Shown one piece after another: positions 1 to 7,061 of a stretch of DNA of 11,195 bases. A program made the translations under genes and the position numbers. The notes below the pieces were generated by a model. It saw only the letters and a program-made list of their open reading frames with translations, made no database searches and had not been told where the DNA came from. How positions within the stretch are numbered: the stretch's first letter is position 1; every line of letters starts with the position of its first letter. Where the stretch lies: contig CAIQLE010000315.1 of the NCBI GenBank assembly GCA_903872555.1, positions 1 to 11,195 on the forward strand, in the 5' to 3' direction. This stretch comes from an uncultured bacterium (GTDB taxonomy: Bacteria; Pseudomonadota; Gammaproteobacteria; Burkholderiales; Burkholderiaceae_D).

Positions 1-1
1 C

Positions 2-1012
2 GCCAGTGAAGGCTATTTGATGGGCTTCGGCATCGTTCCGGACACGCCCGAAACAGGCTATGGCTACCTGCAGGCTGGCGCAGCCATGGGCAAACGCACC
101 TTGAAAATCGATGCATTTGTAGAAAAACCCAGTCGCGAGAGCGCTGAACAATTTGTTTTAAGCGGTCAGTATTTCTGGAACAGTGGCATGTTCCTGTTTC
201 ATTGCAATCAGCTGATCAGCGAAATGGCTGTACATGCGCCTGACATACTTTCCGCATGCGAGCGCGCTGTCGAGAAGTTGCAGCAGGATGCTCGCATCCT
301 GCATCTGGATGCAGACAGCTATGCGGAAAATCCCAATATCTCGATTGACTATGCGCTGATGGAGCGCACCGATAAATCGGCCATGATCACGCTGGATGCC
401 GGCTGGTCCGACATAGGATCATGGTCATCTGTATGGGAATCTTCCGCTCAGGATGAGCTTGGCAACGCGATACAAGGCGATGTATTGAGCGATGATTGCC
501 ACAACTGCCTGATTCAGTCTCAGGGCCGTCTGGTTGCTGCGCTGGGTCTGAAAGATATCGTCATCATTGATACCAAAGATGCCTTGCTGGTGATGGATAA
601 GCAACGCGCTCAGGACACGCGCAAGCTGGTAAAGCAGCTGCAACAAAAAGACAGAAACGAGGCACTCGCACACCGTCAGGTATTGCGTCCCTGGGGCAGC
701 TATGATGCTGTGGTTCAGGGACAGCGCTTTCAGGTCAAACTCATTACCGTCAAGCCCGGCGGCAAACTGTCAGTACAGATGCATCATCACCGTTCTGAAC
801 ACTGGATAGTCGTATCCGGTACAGCACGCGTGATTGATGGCGAAAAAGATTATCTGCTGACAGAAAATCAAAGCACCCTGATTGATGTCGGCATCATTCA
901 CTCACTGGAAAACCCGGGGAAGATTCCACTCGAACTGATAGAAGTTCAGTCCGGAAGCTATCTGGGCGAAGACGATATCGTACGTCTGCATGATGCCTAT
1001 GGCCGTGCATAA
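2..1012 (+). CDS. manC: Bifunctional mannose-1-phosphate guanylyltransferase / mannose-6-phosphate isomerase, 5'-truncated by window edge
   Basis: This cytoplasmic enzyme makes GDP-mannose from mannose-1-phosphate and GTP. The fused C-terminal isomerase interconverts fructose-6-P and mannose-6-P. The frame is open from base 2 with no plausible start (the TTG at 17 is internal), so 336 C-terminal residues are visible. Type II PMI-GMP proteins are about 470-480 aa, so roughly 140 N-terminal residues, including the nucleotide-binding GGxGTRLWP signature, lie upstream. Visible guanylyltransferase motifs are FGIVPDTPETGYGYL, FVEKP, FWNSGMF, SIDYALME and SDIGSW. The cupin-type isomerase domain starts near visible residue 229 (RPWGSYD) and carries the metal-binding QMHHHRSEHW at about 259-268. 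The enzyme would feed the gmd/fcl GDP-fucose branch further along the cluster. No phosphomannomutase gene is in the window. The family assignment is very secure; xanB, algA and cpsB are other names for the same family. Confidence 0.96.
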   Translation, partial: ASEGYLMGFGIVPDTPETGYGYLQAGAAMGKRTLKIDAFVEKPSRESAEQFVLSGQYFWNSGMFLFHCNQLISEMAVHAPDILSACERAVEKLQQDARILHLDADSYAENPNISIDYALMERTDKSAMITLDAGWSDIGSWSSVWESSAQDELGNAIQGDVLSDDCHNCLIQSQGRLVAALGLKDIVIIDTKDALLVMDKQRAQDTRKLVKQLQQKDRNEALAHRQVLRPWGSYDAVVQGQRFQVKLITVKPGGKLSVQMHHHRSEHWIVVSGTARVIDGEKDYLLTENQSTLIDVGIIHSLENPGKIPLELIEVQSGSYLGEDDIVRLHDAYGRA

Positions 1013-1436
1013 AAGCGCACTCCTTCATCTTTCCATGACTTGGTCTTTGCGTCCGCTTCGTATCACAGCACTTCTACTGTTTTTCCTGCTGATGGTAGGA
1101 CTGGGATCAATACCGGGACAGGCACATGCACTCTCGGATCGTTTCGGCGACAAACTATTGCATGTGCTGGCGTATGGCCTGATGACTGCAATCTCCTTTG
1201 GTGCCATCGTCGCTCGACCTCGCTGGCAAGCCATGATCAGCATCATGCTTATCGCTTTGCTGGGTCTGATTGACGAGAGCATTCAATCCTTTCTGCCTTA
1301 CCGCAACGCTTCACTGCTCGACTGGTGTTTTGATATCGCTTCGGCGATTTTAGTGGCAATGCTGTTGCTGCTCTTCTCATTTTCAGAATCAGACATCACT
1401 TCAGACACTGAGACACATGCGCAAAAAAATCAGTAA
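990..1436 (+). CDS. VanZ-like family small membrane protein
   Basis: The product is at most 148 aa with four predicted membrane segments, at about residues 24-41, 57-74, 80-94 and 109-131. The VanZ-family hallmarks are both present: DKLLHVLAY (54-62) before TM2, and [11 protein letters not shown] followed by SLLDWCFD (95-115) around TM3-TM4. The molecular function of the family is unknown; the founding VanZ gives low-level teicoplanin resistance. The start is uncertain. ATG 990 overlaps the end of manC by 23 nt. ATG 999 is also possible. ATG 1035 would remove the overlap and leave a short N-terminus before TM1, as is common in this family. None of the three has a convincing Shine-Dalgarno sequence. 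The 3' end overlaps galU by 20 nt, which suggests cotranscription and possibly coupling. A role in envelope or polysaccharide assembly is inferred only from its position. Confidence 0.88.
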   Translation: MMPMAVHKSALLHLSMTWSLRPLRITALLLFFLLMVGLGSIPGQAHALSDRFGDKLLHVLAYGLMTAISFGAIVARPRWQAMISIMLIALLGLIDESIQSFLPYRNASLLDWCFDIASAILVAMLLLLFSFSESDITSDTETHAQKNQ

Positions 1437-2343
1437 AGCTGTATTCCCGGTAGCTGGTCTGGGCACACGTTTTCTTCCTGCGACCAAAGCCAGTCCCAAG
1501 GAAATGCTGCCCGTGGTTGACAAACCCTTGATTCAATATGCGGTAGAAGAAGCGAGTGCAGCCGGCCTGACTGAAATGATCTTTATTACGGGCAGAAATA
1601 AACGCGCCATAGAAGATCATTTCGATAAAGCCTACGAGCTGGAAGCTGAACTAGTAGCGCGTCACAAGCATGAGCTGCTGGCGATGATACGGGAGATAAA
1701 ACCCGACAATGTGCAGTGCGTGTACGTACGTCAATCTGAAGCGCTGGGCTTGGGACATGCCGTGCTGTGTGCGGAAAGACTGGTGCAGGATGAACCCTTT
1801 GCTGTCATTCTGGCCGATGATTTACTGGATGCCGACATCCCTGTGATGAAGCAAATGACCGATCTGCATGCCCATTACGGCAGCAGCATCATCGGTGTTG
1901 AAGCCATACGCATGGAGCAAAGCAGTTCCTATGGCATTGTCGAAGGCCGGCCTGTGGCGGATCGCTTGCTGAAGCTTCATGGCATCGTAGAAAAACCCAC
2001 ACCAGAGCTGGCACCTTCGAATATGGGTGTGGTCGGCCGCTACATCCTGACACCCGCGATCTTCCGTCATCTGCGCGAGCTGCAGCCTGGTGCCGGAGGT
2101 GAATTACAGCTGACTGATGGTATTGCACAGCTGATGAAATCAGAAGCACTGCTGTCGTATCAATTCGATGGCAAGCGCTATGACTGCGGTACCAAACAGG
2201 GCTATTTACAGGCCACCGTTGAATTCGCTCTCAAACACAGTGAATTGGCGGATGAGTTCAAAAGCTTTCTGGCTCAGATTGCTGCACGCCATATACATAC
2301 GGAAAATATGACCCGACGCCCTGCCGTTCAGGTCATGCACTGA
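1417..2343 (+). CDS. galU: UTP--glucose-1-phosphate uridylyltransferase
   Basis: This enzyme forms UDP-glucose and pyrophosphate from glucose-1-P and UTP in the cytoplasm. At 308 aa it is close to the usual bacterial GalU length of about 290-300. Motifs in order are the nucleotide-binding [14 protein letters not shown] (11-24), [12 protein letters not shown] (26-37), [10 protein letters not shown] (107-116), the metal/nucleotide site LADD (132-135), VEKP (191-194), GGELQLTD (227-234) and [12 protein letters not shown] near 255-266. ATG 1417 gives a standard N-terminus and overlaps the VanZ-like gene by 20 nt. Only a poor GA-rich ribosome site precedes it, consistent with coupled translation. 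It sits 6 nt before galE, so UDP-glucose made here can be epimerised to UDP-galactose. Bacterial GalU is distinct from eukaryotic UGPase and close to RfbA-type enzymes, but these motifs favour GalU clearly. Confidence 0.96.
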   Translation: MRKKISKAVFPVAGLGTRFLPATKASPKEMLPVVDKPLIQYAVEEASAAGLTEMIFITGRNKRAIEDHFDKAYELEAELVARHKHELLAMIREIKPDNVQCVYVRQSEALGLGHAVLCAERLVQDEPFAVILADDLLDADIPVMKQMTDLHAHYGSSIIGVEAIRMEQSSSYGIVEGRPVADRLLKLHGIVEKPTPELAPSNMGVVGRYILTPAIFRHLRELQPGAGGELQLTDGIAQLMKSEALLSYQFDGKRYDCGTKQGYLQATVEFALKHSELADEFKSFLAQIAARHIHTENMTRRPAVQVMH

Positions 2344-2349
2344 AGCGCC

Positions 2350-3363
2350 ATGGGGAAAACCATACTCATCACCGGCGCTGCCGGTTATATAGGTTCACAC
2401 ACTTGCGTCTGTCTGCTGCAGGCGGGCTGGCATATCGTCGCTATCGACAATCTCTGCAATAGCTCAGCGCGTGCGATTGAGCGCATTACCGAACTGGCGG
2501 GTCGTGATCTGCGTTTTTACACACTTGATGTACGTGATTATGCTGCCCTGAGTAAATTATTACAGCAAGAATCTGTCTCTGCCGTGATTCATTTTGCAGG
2601 ACTGAAATCGGTTGCAGATTCAGTCACACGACCACTGGATTATTTTGACAATAATGTCTGTGGCAGCGTATCGCTGTTACGCGCTCTGCATCAGCAAGGA
2701 GTCCGCAAGCTGGTCTTCAGCTCTTCAGCCACGGTGTATGGCCATCCGCAGCAGGTGCCCATCCCTGAATCAGCCGCTTTGTCTGTCACCAATCCGTATG
2801 GCCGCTCTAAATTGATGGTGGAGCAGATACTGGAAGATCTGGCGCAATCCGATCATGAATGGCGTATTGCCACCCTGCGTTACTTCAATCCTGCCGGCGC
2901 GCATGAGAGTGGTCGTCTAGGTGAAGATCCGCGCGGCGAACCCGGCAATCTCATGCCCTATCTTGCTCAGGTGGCTGTAGGCCGGCGTGAGTATCTCTCG
3001 GTTTTCGGTGATGACTATCCCACCCCTGATGGTACCGGTGTGCGCGACTACATTCATGTGATGGATCTGGCGCGCGGCCATCTGGCAGCACTCGAAAGAT
3101 TATTCAGTCATTCGGGCAATTTCACCGTCAATCTCGGTACCGGTCAGGGAGTCAGTGTCTTGCAGGCAGTGGCCGCCTTTGAACGCGCCAGTGGCAAAGC
3201 AATACCTAAACGCATAGCCCCGCGACGCAGCGGAGATGTTGCCAGCTGCTATGCCTTAGCCACGGCAGCCCAGGAATTGCTGGGCTGGCGTGCTGAAAAA
3301 AAACTGGCGCAGATGTGCAGCGATCAATGGCGCTGGCAACATCAGAATCCTGAAGGCTATTGA
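2350..3363 (+). CDS. galE: UDP-glucose 4-epimerase
   Basis: This NAD-dependent epimerase interconverts UDP-glucose and UDP-galactose and belongs to the extended short-chain dehydrogenase/reductase family. The 337-aa product matches the typical length of about 338. The Rossmann signature TGAAGYIG is at 8-15. HFAGLKSV (81-88) is a GalE hallmark. SSSATVYG (124-131) holds the catalytic Ser126, and NPYGRSK (148-154) holds Tyr150 and Lys154. YFNPAGAH and the GVRDYIHVMDLA segment are also typical of GalE. The start lies 6 nt after the galU stop, and there is no other nearby in-frame ATG. Its place among sugar-nucleotide genes suggests it supplies galactose for the polymer as well as serving general metabolism. 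Some GalE relatives act on UDP-GlcNAc or UDP-GlcA, but the GLKSV and YFNPAGA motifs fit a true GalE. Substrate range cannot be read from sequence alone. Confidence 0.95.
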   Translation: MGKTILITGAAGYIGSHTCVCLLQAGWHIVAIDNLCNSSARAIERITELAGRDLRFYTLDVRDYAALSKLLQQESVSAVIHFAGLKSVADSVTRPLDYFDNNVCGSVSLLRALHQQGVRKLVFSSSATVYGHPQQVPIPESAALSVTNPYGRSKLMVEQILEDLAQSDHEWRIATLRYFNPAGAHESGRLGEDPRGEPGNLMPYLAQVAVGRREYLSVFGDDYPTPDGTGVRDYIHVMDLARGHLAALERLFSHSGNFTVNLGTGQGVSVLQAVAAFERASGKAIPKRIAPRRSGDVASCYALATAAQELLGWRAEKKLAQMCSDQWRWQHQNPEGY

Positions 3364-3388
3364 GCAAAACGATACGGTACGCTGCTGC

Positions 3389-3418
3389 ATGAGGCTACGC
3401 AATTCGCGTTGCGCTCAT
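3389..3418 (+). other. Bulged inverted repeat in the galE-gmd gap
   Basis: ATGAG (3389-3393) pairs with CTCAT (3414-3418), and CGCAA (3398-3402) pairs with TTGCG (3409-3413). This makes a 10-bp stem with a 4-nt bulge on the left arm and a 6-nt loop. No T-run follows, so it is not a normal intrinsic terminator. It lies in the only real intergenic gap of the window (3364-3457, 94 nt). It could be an mRNA-stabilising or processing hairpin after galE, or chance. I see no convincing promoter or Shine-Dalgarno in the rest of the gap. Confidence 0.35.
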
Positions 3419-3457
3419 CAGTACAGAATCAAACTTTAAAAAGTCGAACCCAAATTC

Positions 3458-4600
3458 ATGAGCGCTACCAAGCCCCTGCAGCACACGAATGCGAAAGTCG
3501 CTCTCATCACTGGCGTCACCGGACAGGATGGTGCTTATCTATCTGAACTGTTGCTGTCGAAAGGCTATATCGTGCATGGCATCAAGCGGCGCGGATCTCA
3601 GCTCAATACGGGACGCATCGACCATCTGTATCAGGATCCGCATGAGACCGACAGACGCTTCATCCTGCATCACGGTGACATGACCGACACTGCCTCACTG
3701 ATACGCGTGATACAACAAACTCAGCCGGATGAAATTTATAATCTGGCCGCACAAAGTCATGTCGCCGTATCGTTTGAAGAGCCGGAATACACAGCTAACT
3801 CAGATGCACTCGGAACACTGCGCTTACTGGAAGCCATACGCATACTCGGGCTGGAGAAAAAAACGCGCTTTTATCAGGCATCCACATCCGAGCTGTATGG
3901 CAATGTGCAGGAAACACCGCAGACCGAGACCACGCCCTTCTACCCGCGCAGTCCTTACGCCGCCGCCAAGCTGTATGCCTACTGGATCACGGTGAACTAT
4001 CGTGAAGCCTATGGCATGTATGCCTGTAATGGCATTCTGTTCAATCATGAATCATGCCGGCGTGGCGAAACCTTCGTCACGCGCAAAATCACACGCGGGT
4101 TGGCGCGCATCGCGCTGGGACAACAGGCCTGCCTGTACTTAGGCAATCTGGATTCCCTGCGTGACTGGGGTCATGCGCGTGACTACGTCAGGATGCAATG
4201 GCTAATGCTGCAGCAAGATCATCCCGAAGATTTTGTGATTGCCACTGGCAGGCAAAGCAGCGTGCGTGATTTTGTGAATATGGCAGCGGCTCAGCTTGGT
4301 CTGGAACTCAGCTGGCATGAGAATGGCGTGGATGAGTTTGCACGTGTGGAATCCAGTCAGGAACATGAGGGTGTGCAGGAAGGACAAATTATCGTCAGAG
4401 TTGATTCACGCTATTTCCGCCCCACCGAAGTCGAAACCCTGCTCGGGGATGCGAGCAAAGCGCGTGAGCGTCTGGGTTGGGAGCCACAGATAGGCTTGCC
4501 TGAACTGGTAGCTGAAATGGTGGACTTTGATCTGGCGGCGGCACGCAAATATGCACTGGTCCGTAGCAATGGCTTCACTGCCTTCGCACATCATGAGTAA
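3458..4600 (+). CDS. gmd: GDP-mannose 4,6-dehydratase
   Basis: This enzyme converts GDP-D-mannose to GDP-4-keto-6-deoxy-D-mannose using tightly bound NADP(H), the first step toward GDP-L-fucose. The product is 380 aa, against about 373 in E. coli, with a 12-residue leader before the Rossmann strand. The cofactor motif GVTGQDG is at 19-25. [12 protein letters not shown] (50-61), HHGDMTD (71-77) and NLAAQSHV (95-102) are diagnostic. The catalytic set is Thr143/Glu145 in STSELYG (142-148) with Tyr167 and Lys171 in SPYAAAK (165-171). [17 protein letters not shown] is the GMD-specific loop. One oddity is that the normally conserved NHESPxRG reads NHESCRRG here, with Cys at 200. The ATG at 3458 has no strong ribosome site. 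The gene end overlaps fcl by 8 nt, a common gmd-fcl arrangement. The same intermediate can feed rhamnose or perosamine, but fcl next door points to fucose. Confidence 0.96.
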   Translation: MSATKPLQHTNAKVALITGVTGQDGAYLSELLLSKGYIVHGIKRRGSQLNTGRIDHLYQDPHETDRRFILHHGDMTDTASLIRVIQQTQPDEIYNLAAQSHVAVSFEEPEYTANSDALGTLRLLEAIRILGLEKKTRFYQASTSELYGNVQETPQTETTPFYPRSPYAAAKLYAYWITVNYREAYGMYACNGILFNHESCRRGETFVTRKITRGLARIALGQQACLYLGNLDSLRDWGHARDYVRMQWLMLQQDHPEDFVIATGRQSSVRDFVNMAAAQLGLELSWHENGVDEFARVESSQEHEGVQEGQIIVRVDSRYFRPTEVETLLGDASKARERLGWEPQIGLPELVAEMVDFDLAAARKYALVRSNGFTAFAHHE

Positions 4601-5633
4601 ACATGCACAGGAACGTGTTTTCGTTGCCGGTCATCGCGGCATGGTCGGCTCAGCCATCGTGCGTGCCTTGCGCAAGCAAGCAGGTTGTCAGCTGATTTTG
4701 CGCAGTCATGAAGAGCTAGATCTCACGCAAGAGTCGCAAGTTCAGGATTTCTTTGCAGAGCAAGCCATAGGCACTGTCTACCTGGCCGCTGCACGCGTAG
4801 GCGGCATCTACGCTAACCAGCACTATCCGGCAGAATTCATACGCCAGAATCTGCAGATAGAAAGCAATGTGATTCACTGCGCGTGGAAGCACAGAATGCA
4901 GAAGCTGCTGTTTCTGGGCTCTTCCTGCATCTATCCGCGTGCTGCACCACAACCTATCCGCGAAGAATATCTGCTGGGTGGACCGCTGGAAGCCACCAAC
5001 GAAGCGTATGCGATTGCAAAAATTGCCGGCATCAAGCTGTGTGAAAGCTACAACCGTCAGTACGGTACCGACTTTCGCAGCATCATGCCGACGAATCTGT
5101 ACGGACCCGGTGATAATTTTCACAAAGAAGACAGCCATGTGTTGCCGGGCCTGATACGCCGCTTCCATGATGCGCAAGTGACTCAGGCGAGTGAGGTCAT
5201 GATCTGGGGCAGTGGCCAGCCGCTACGTGAATTTTTATATGTGGATGATATGGCTTCGGCCTGTCTGCATCTGATGCGACAGTCACGTGAGACATTGGCA
5301 AAACTGACAGCACCGCAATGCTCACATCTGAATGCGGGCAGCGGCGAAGAAATACGCATAGCGATGCTGGCACTGCTGATCGCCGAAATCACTGGTTATG
5401 AAGGCCATATTGCCTTTGATAACAGCAAGCCCGATGGCACTCCGCGTAAATTACTCGACTCGAGCCGCCTGCGTAGTCTGGGCTGGTCGCCCAGGATGCC
5501 TTTGCGCGAAGGCATACGGCTGACGGTGCAGCACTTCATGGCACTGCAGAGCAGTACGCCTTTAGCGAATGCGGCGGATACAGCCCATGCAAGCGCTGCC
5601 ACACGAACTGAGCCTCTCGCTCTGCGTGTGTGA
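4593..5633 (+). CDS. fcl: GDP-L-fucose synthase (GDP-4-keto-6-deoxy-D-mannose 3,5-epimerase/4-reductase)
   Basis: This enzyme epimerises the Gmd product at C3 and C5 and reduces it at C4 with NADPH to give GDP-L-fucose. The start at ATG 4593 ([16 protein letters not shown]) is chosen because it closely matches the E. coli Fcl N-terminus as I recall it and overlaps the gmd stop by 8 nt. An in-frame ATG at 4527 would add 22 unrelated residues that lie inside gmd. The product is 346 aa, against about 321 in E. coli. Motifs are GHRGMVGSA (13-21), ARVGGI (67-72), SSCIYP (110-115), and Tyr139 and Lys143 in [10 protein letters not shown]. Ser111, Cys112 and the later HVLPG histidine correspond to the known active site. 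[11 protein letters not shown] near the C-terminus is also conserved. The last roughly 25 residues are an Ala/Thr/Ser-rich tail beyond the family core. The alternative symbols wcaG and fcl name the same enzyme. Confidence 0.96.
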   Translation: MSKHAQERVFVAGHRGMVGSAIVRALRKQAGCQLILRSHEELDLTQESQVQDFFAEQAIGTVYLAAARVGGIYANQHYPAEFIRQNLQIESNVIHCAWKHRMQKLLFLGSSCIYPRAAPQPIREEYLLGGPLEATNEAYAIAKIAGIKLCESYNRQYGTDFRSIMPTNLYGPGDNFHKEDSHVLPGLIRRFHDAQVTQASEVMIWGSGQPLREFLYVDDMASACLHLMRQSRETLAKLTAPQCSHLNAGSGEEIRIAMLALLIAEITGYEGHIAFDNSKPDGTPRKLLDSSRLRSLGWSPRMPLREGIRLTVQHFMALQSSTPLANAADTAHASAATRTEPLALRV

Positions 5634-5648
5634 GGGCACAGTAAGCCG

Positions 5649-7061
5649 ATGCAAGCCAGTACCTTCGCTGATGATTTTTCCTTGCTGCTGGCCGTGCTGC
5701 TGGTGCTGCCACTAACCATGGCACTCTGCCTGCGTCTGCCGGCTGTGTTTGCACTCGGCTTTGTGGCCATTCTCTGTCTGTTTTCTTCTTCGACCTGGGG
5801 CCAGCTGCAGGAAGAAAACACTTTGTATGCACGCGGTACCGGACTGTTTCATTATTCCCTGCTGAATTTACTGCTCTGGGCGGCTACGACAACGATGGTC
5901 CTGCGGTATCTGAATCAAGCACGGCCATCACTCACAGCATCGCCTTTTCCCACATTTATAGCCGCCTTCAGCTTCATGATGCTGGGACATCTATTCCTCG
6001 GCCTGATGGCAGGTCAGGAAGCGCTGGTGATTTTCGGCTACAACGGGATTCTGAATGTATTCAATATGGCCTGCTTTTCGCTCTTGCTACTGATGGCCTT
6101 GCAGAGTCCTGCAGACAGACGGCGATTATTGCTGTTGATGCTTTTGCTGGCTGGCCTGCGCGCCGTCTTTGGTCTGGCACGCTATGTCTTTTGGGGTGGT
6201 GACAGCGCTAACCCTTACCGTAATTTTGAGAGCTTGGACATCAAGCTGGTCTATTTCGATATTGCTGACAACTATATCGCCGCACTCGCAGCTTTTTGTA
6301 TCGCCTGGCTGCTGCTGATGCCAGGGGTGCGTATGTCGCTCTTCAGGCGTATCGCTTTACTGGGTTTGCTGGCATTGGAAGTTGCGACAGTCGCCTTATC
6401 GTTTCGTCGCTCTTCCCTGATCGGTCTGGGCCTGATGTTCCTGGTGCTGATGTGGCGCCTGCCTATGCAGCGTCGACTGCTCTACGGTGGATTTGGTCTG
6501 TTTTCCATGGTCACAGCTGCTGCCACACTGATGCGCCAGCGTCTGCAATTTAATACCGGTAGTACAGGATTTTTATCTTCCTTACTGTATGACGTAGGTC
6601 CTGATCGCGCGACCGAAGTCAGTCGCTTTTATGAACTCGAAGCGGCTGCACACAGCCTCTCAGGCCATTGGCTGTTTGGTCTCGGCAGCTGGGGCAGTTT
6701 TTATGGCAATGAAGAGATACTTGACTATCACTTTGGAAAATTTGATTTCGTACACAGTGGCTTTGGTCATCTGATCCTGAAATCCGGCATCGCAGGACTC
6801 AGTTTATTTCTGGCCCTGCTGGCAGCCTTCATGATTCATTATCTGAAATCACGCTCACGCTGGCGTGGCAATGATGCATTAATGGCTGATGCAGGACTGG
6901 CAGGTCTCTTGTTCTGGTTACCTACGCTGTTGATAGGTACGCCTATCATTGAATTCCGCAGCATGCTGTTGCTGGGCCTGACGCTGGCCTTACCCTATAT
7001 GACGCAGTCAGTCAGCAGATCTCCACTCTATGTACGATCGGCGCGCCATGCTATTGCGTAA
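5649..7061 (+). CDS. wzy: Probable Wzy-type polysaccharide polymerase / O-antigen ligase family membrane protein
   Basis: This 470-aa, very hydrophobic inner-membrane protein has roughly 10-12 apparent membrane helices, including about 10-30, 32-47, 67-85, 102-120, 137-152, 158-176, 208-225, 234-251, 256-270, 379-398, 412-430 and 437-450. A large hydrophilic stretch at about 295-370 would be the periplasmic loop. Features shared with the Wzy_C/O-antigen ligase superfamily are an Arg-bearing helix start SFRRSSLIGLGL (251-262), WLFGLGSWG (341-349), and HSGFGHLILKSGIAGLSLF (369-387), which matches the family pattern of His, then a hydrophobic run, then a Gly-rich helix. Such proteins join undecaprenyl-linked repeat units or transfer glycan in the periplasm. 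Position immediately before the Wzx-like gene favours polymerase over ligase. The upstream TGAGGG that overlaps the fcl stop is 12 nt from the ATG, which is far for a ribosome site. These proteins diverge fast, so the class is likely but the exact role is inferred. Confidence 0.75.
   Translation: MQASTFADDFSLLLAVLLVLPLTMALCLRLPAVFALGFVAILCLFSSSTWGQLQEENTLYARGTGLFHYSLLNLLLWAATTTMVLRYLNQARPSLTASPFPTFIAAFSFMMLGHLFLGLMAGQEALVIFGYNGILNVFNMACFSLLLLMALQSPADRRRLLLLMLLLAGLRAVFGLARYVFWGGDSANPYRNFESLDIKLVYFDIADNYIAALAAFCIAWLLLMPGVRMSLFRRIALLGLLALEVATVALSFRRSSLIGLGLMFLVLMWRLPMQRRLLYGGFGLFSMVTAAATLMRQRLQFNTGSTGFLSSLLYDVGPDRATEVSRFYELEAAAHSLSGHWLFGLGSWGSFYGNEEILDYHFGKFDFVHSGFGHLILKSGIAGLSLFLALLAAFMIHYLKSRSRWRGNDALMADAGLAGLLFWLPTLLIGTPIIEFRSMLLLGLTLALPYMTQSVSRSPLYVRSARHAIA

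Noticed and set aside
17..19. TTG as a start for the manC reading frame
   Set aside because: The frame is open to base 2, and the residues before the TTG (ASEGY) continue the conserved guanylyltransferase sequence, so the gene is cut by the window edge.
1040..1273. Alternative + strand frame inside the VanZ-like gene
   Set aside because: The other frame has the membrane pattern and VanZ motifs; this one has neither.
1423..1429. Run of seven A residues in the VanZ/galU overlap as a possible slippage site
   Set aside because: Both proteins are complete and normal in their own frames, so no frameshift product is needed. The run simply encodes Lys-Lys near the GalU start.
3409..3440. Possible promoter (TTGCGC with an AT-rich stretch) before gmd
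   Set aside because: Both boxes match the consensus poorly (about 3 of 6), and the better -10-like match needs a 20-nt spacer, so I did not annotate it.
4527..4592. Upstream extension of fcl from ATG 4527
   Set aside because: The extra 22 residues have no Fcl similarity and lie within gmd. ATG 4593 reproduces the family N-terminus exactly.
4716..5177. Long antisense reading frame opposite fcl
   Set aside because: It is the reverse shadow of a strongly conserved gene, has no recognisable domain and no ribosome site that I could see.
5396..5832. Two overlapping antisense frames across the fcl/polymerase junction
   Set aside because: They overlap each other in different frames and cover the ends of two convincing + strand genes. 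The Arg/Ser/Ala-rich composition is typical of shadow frames.
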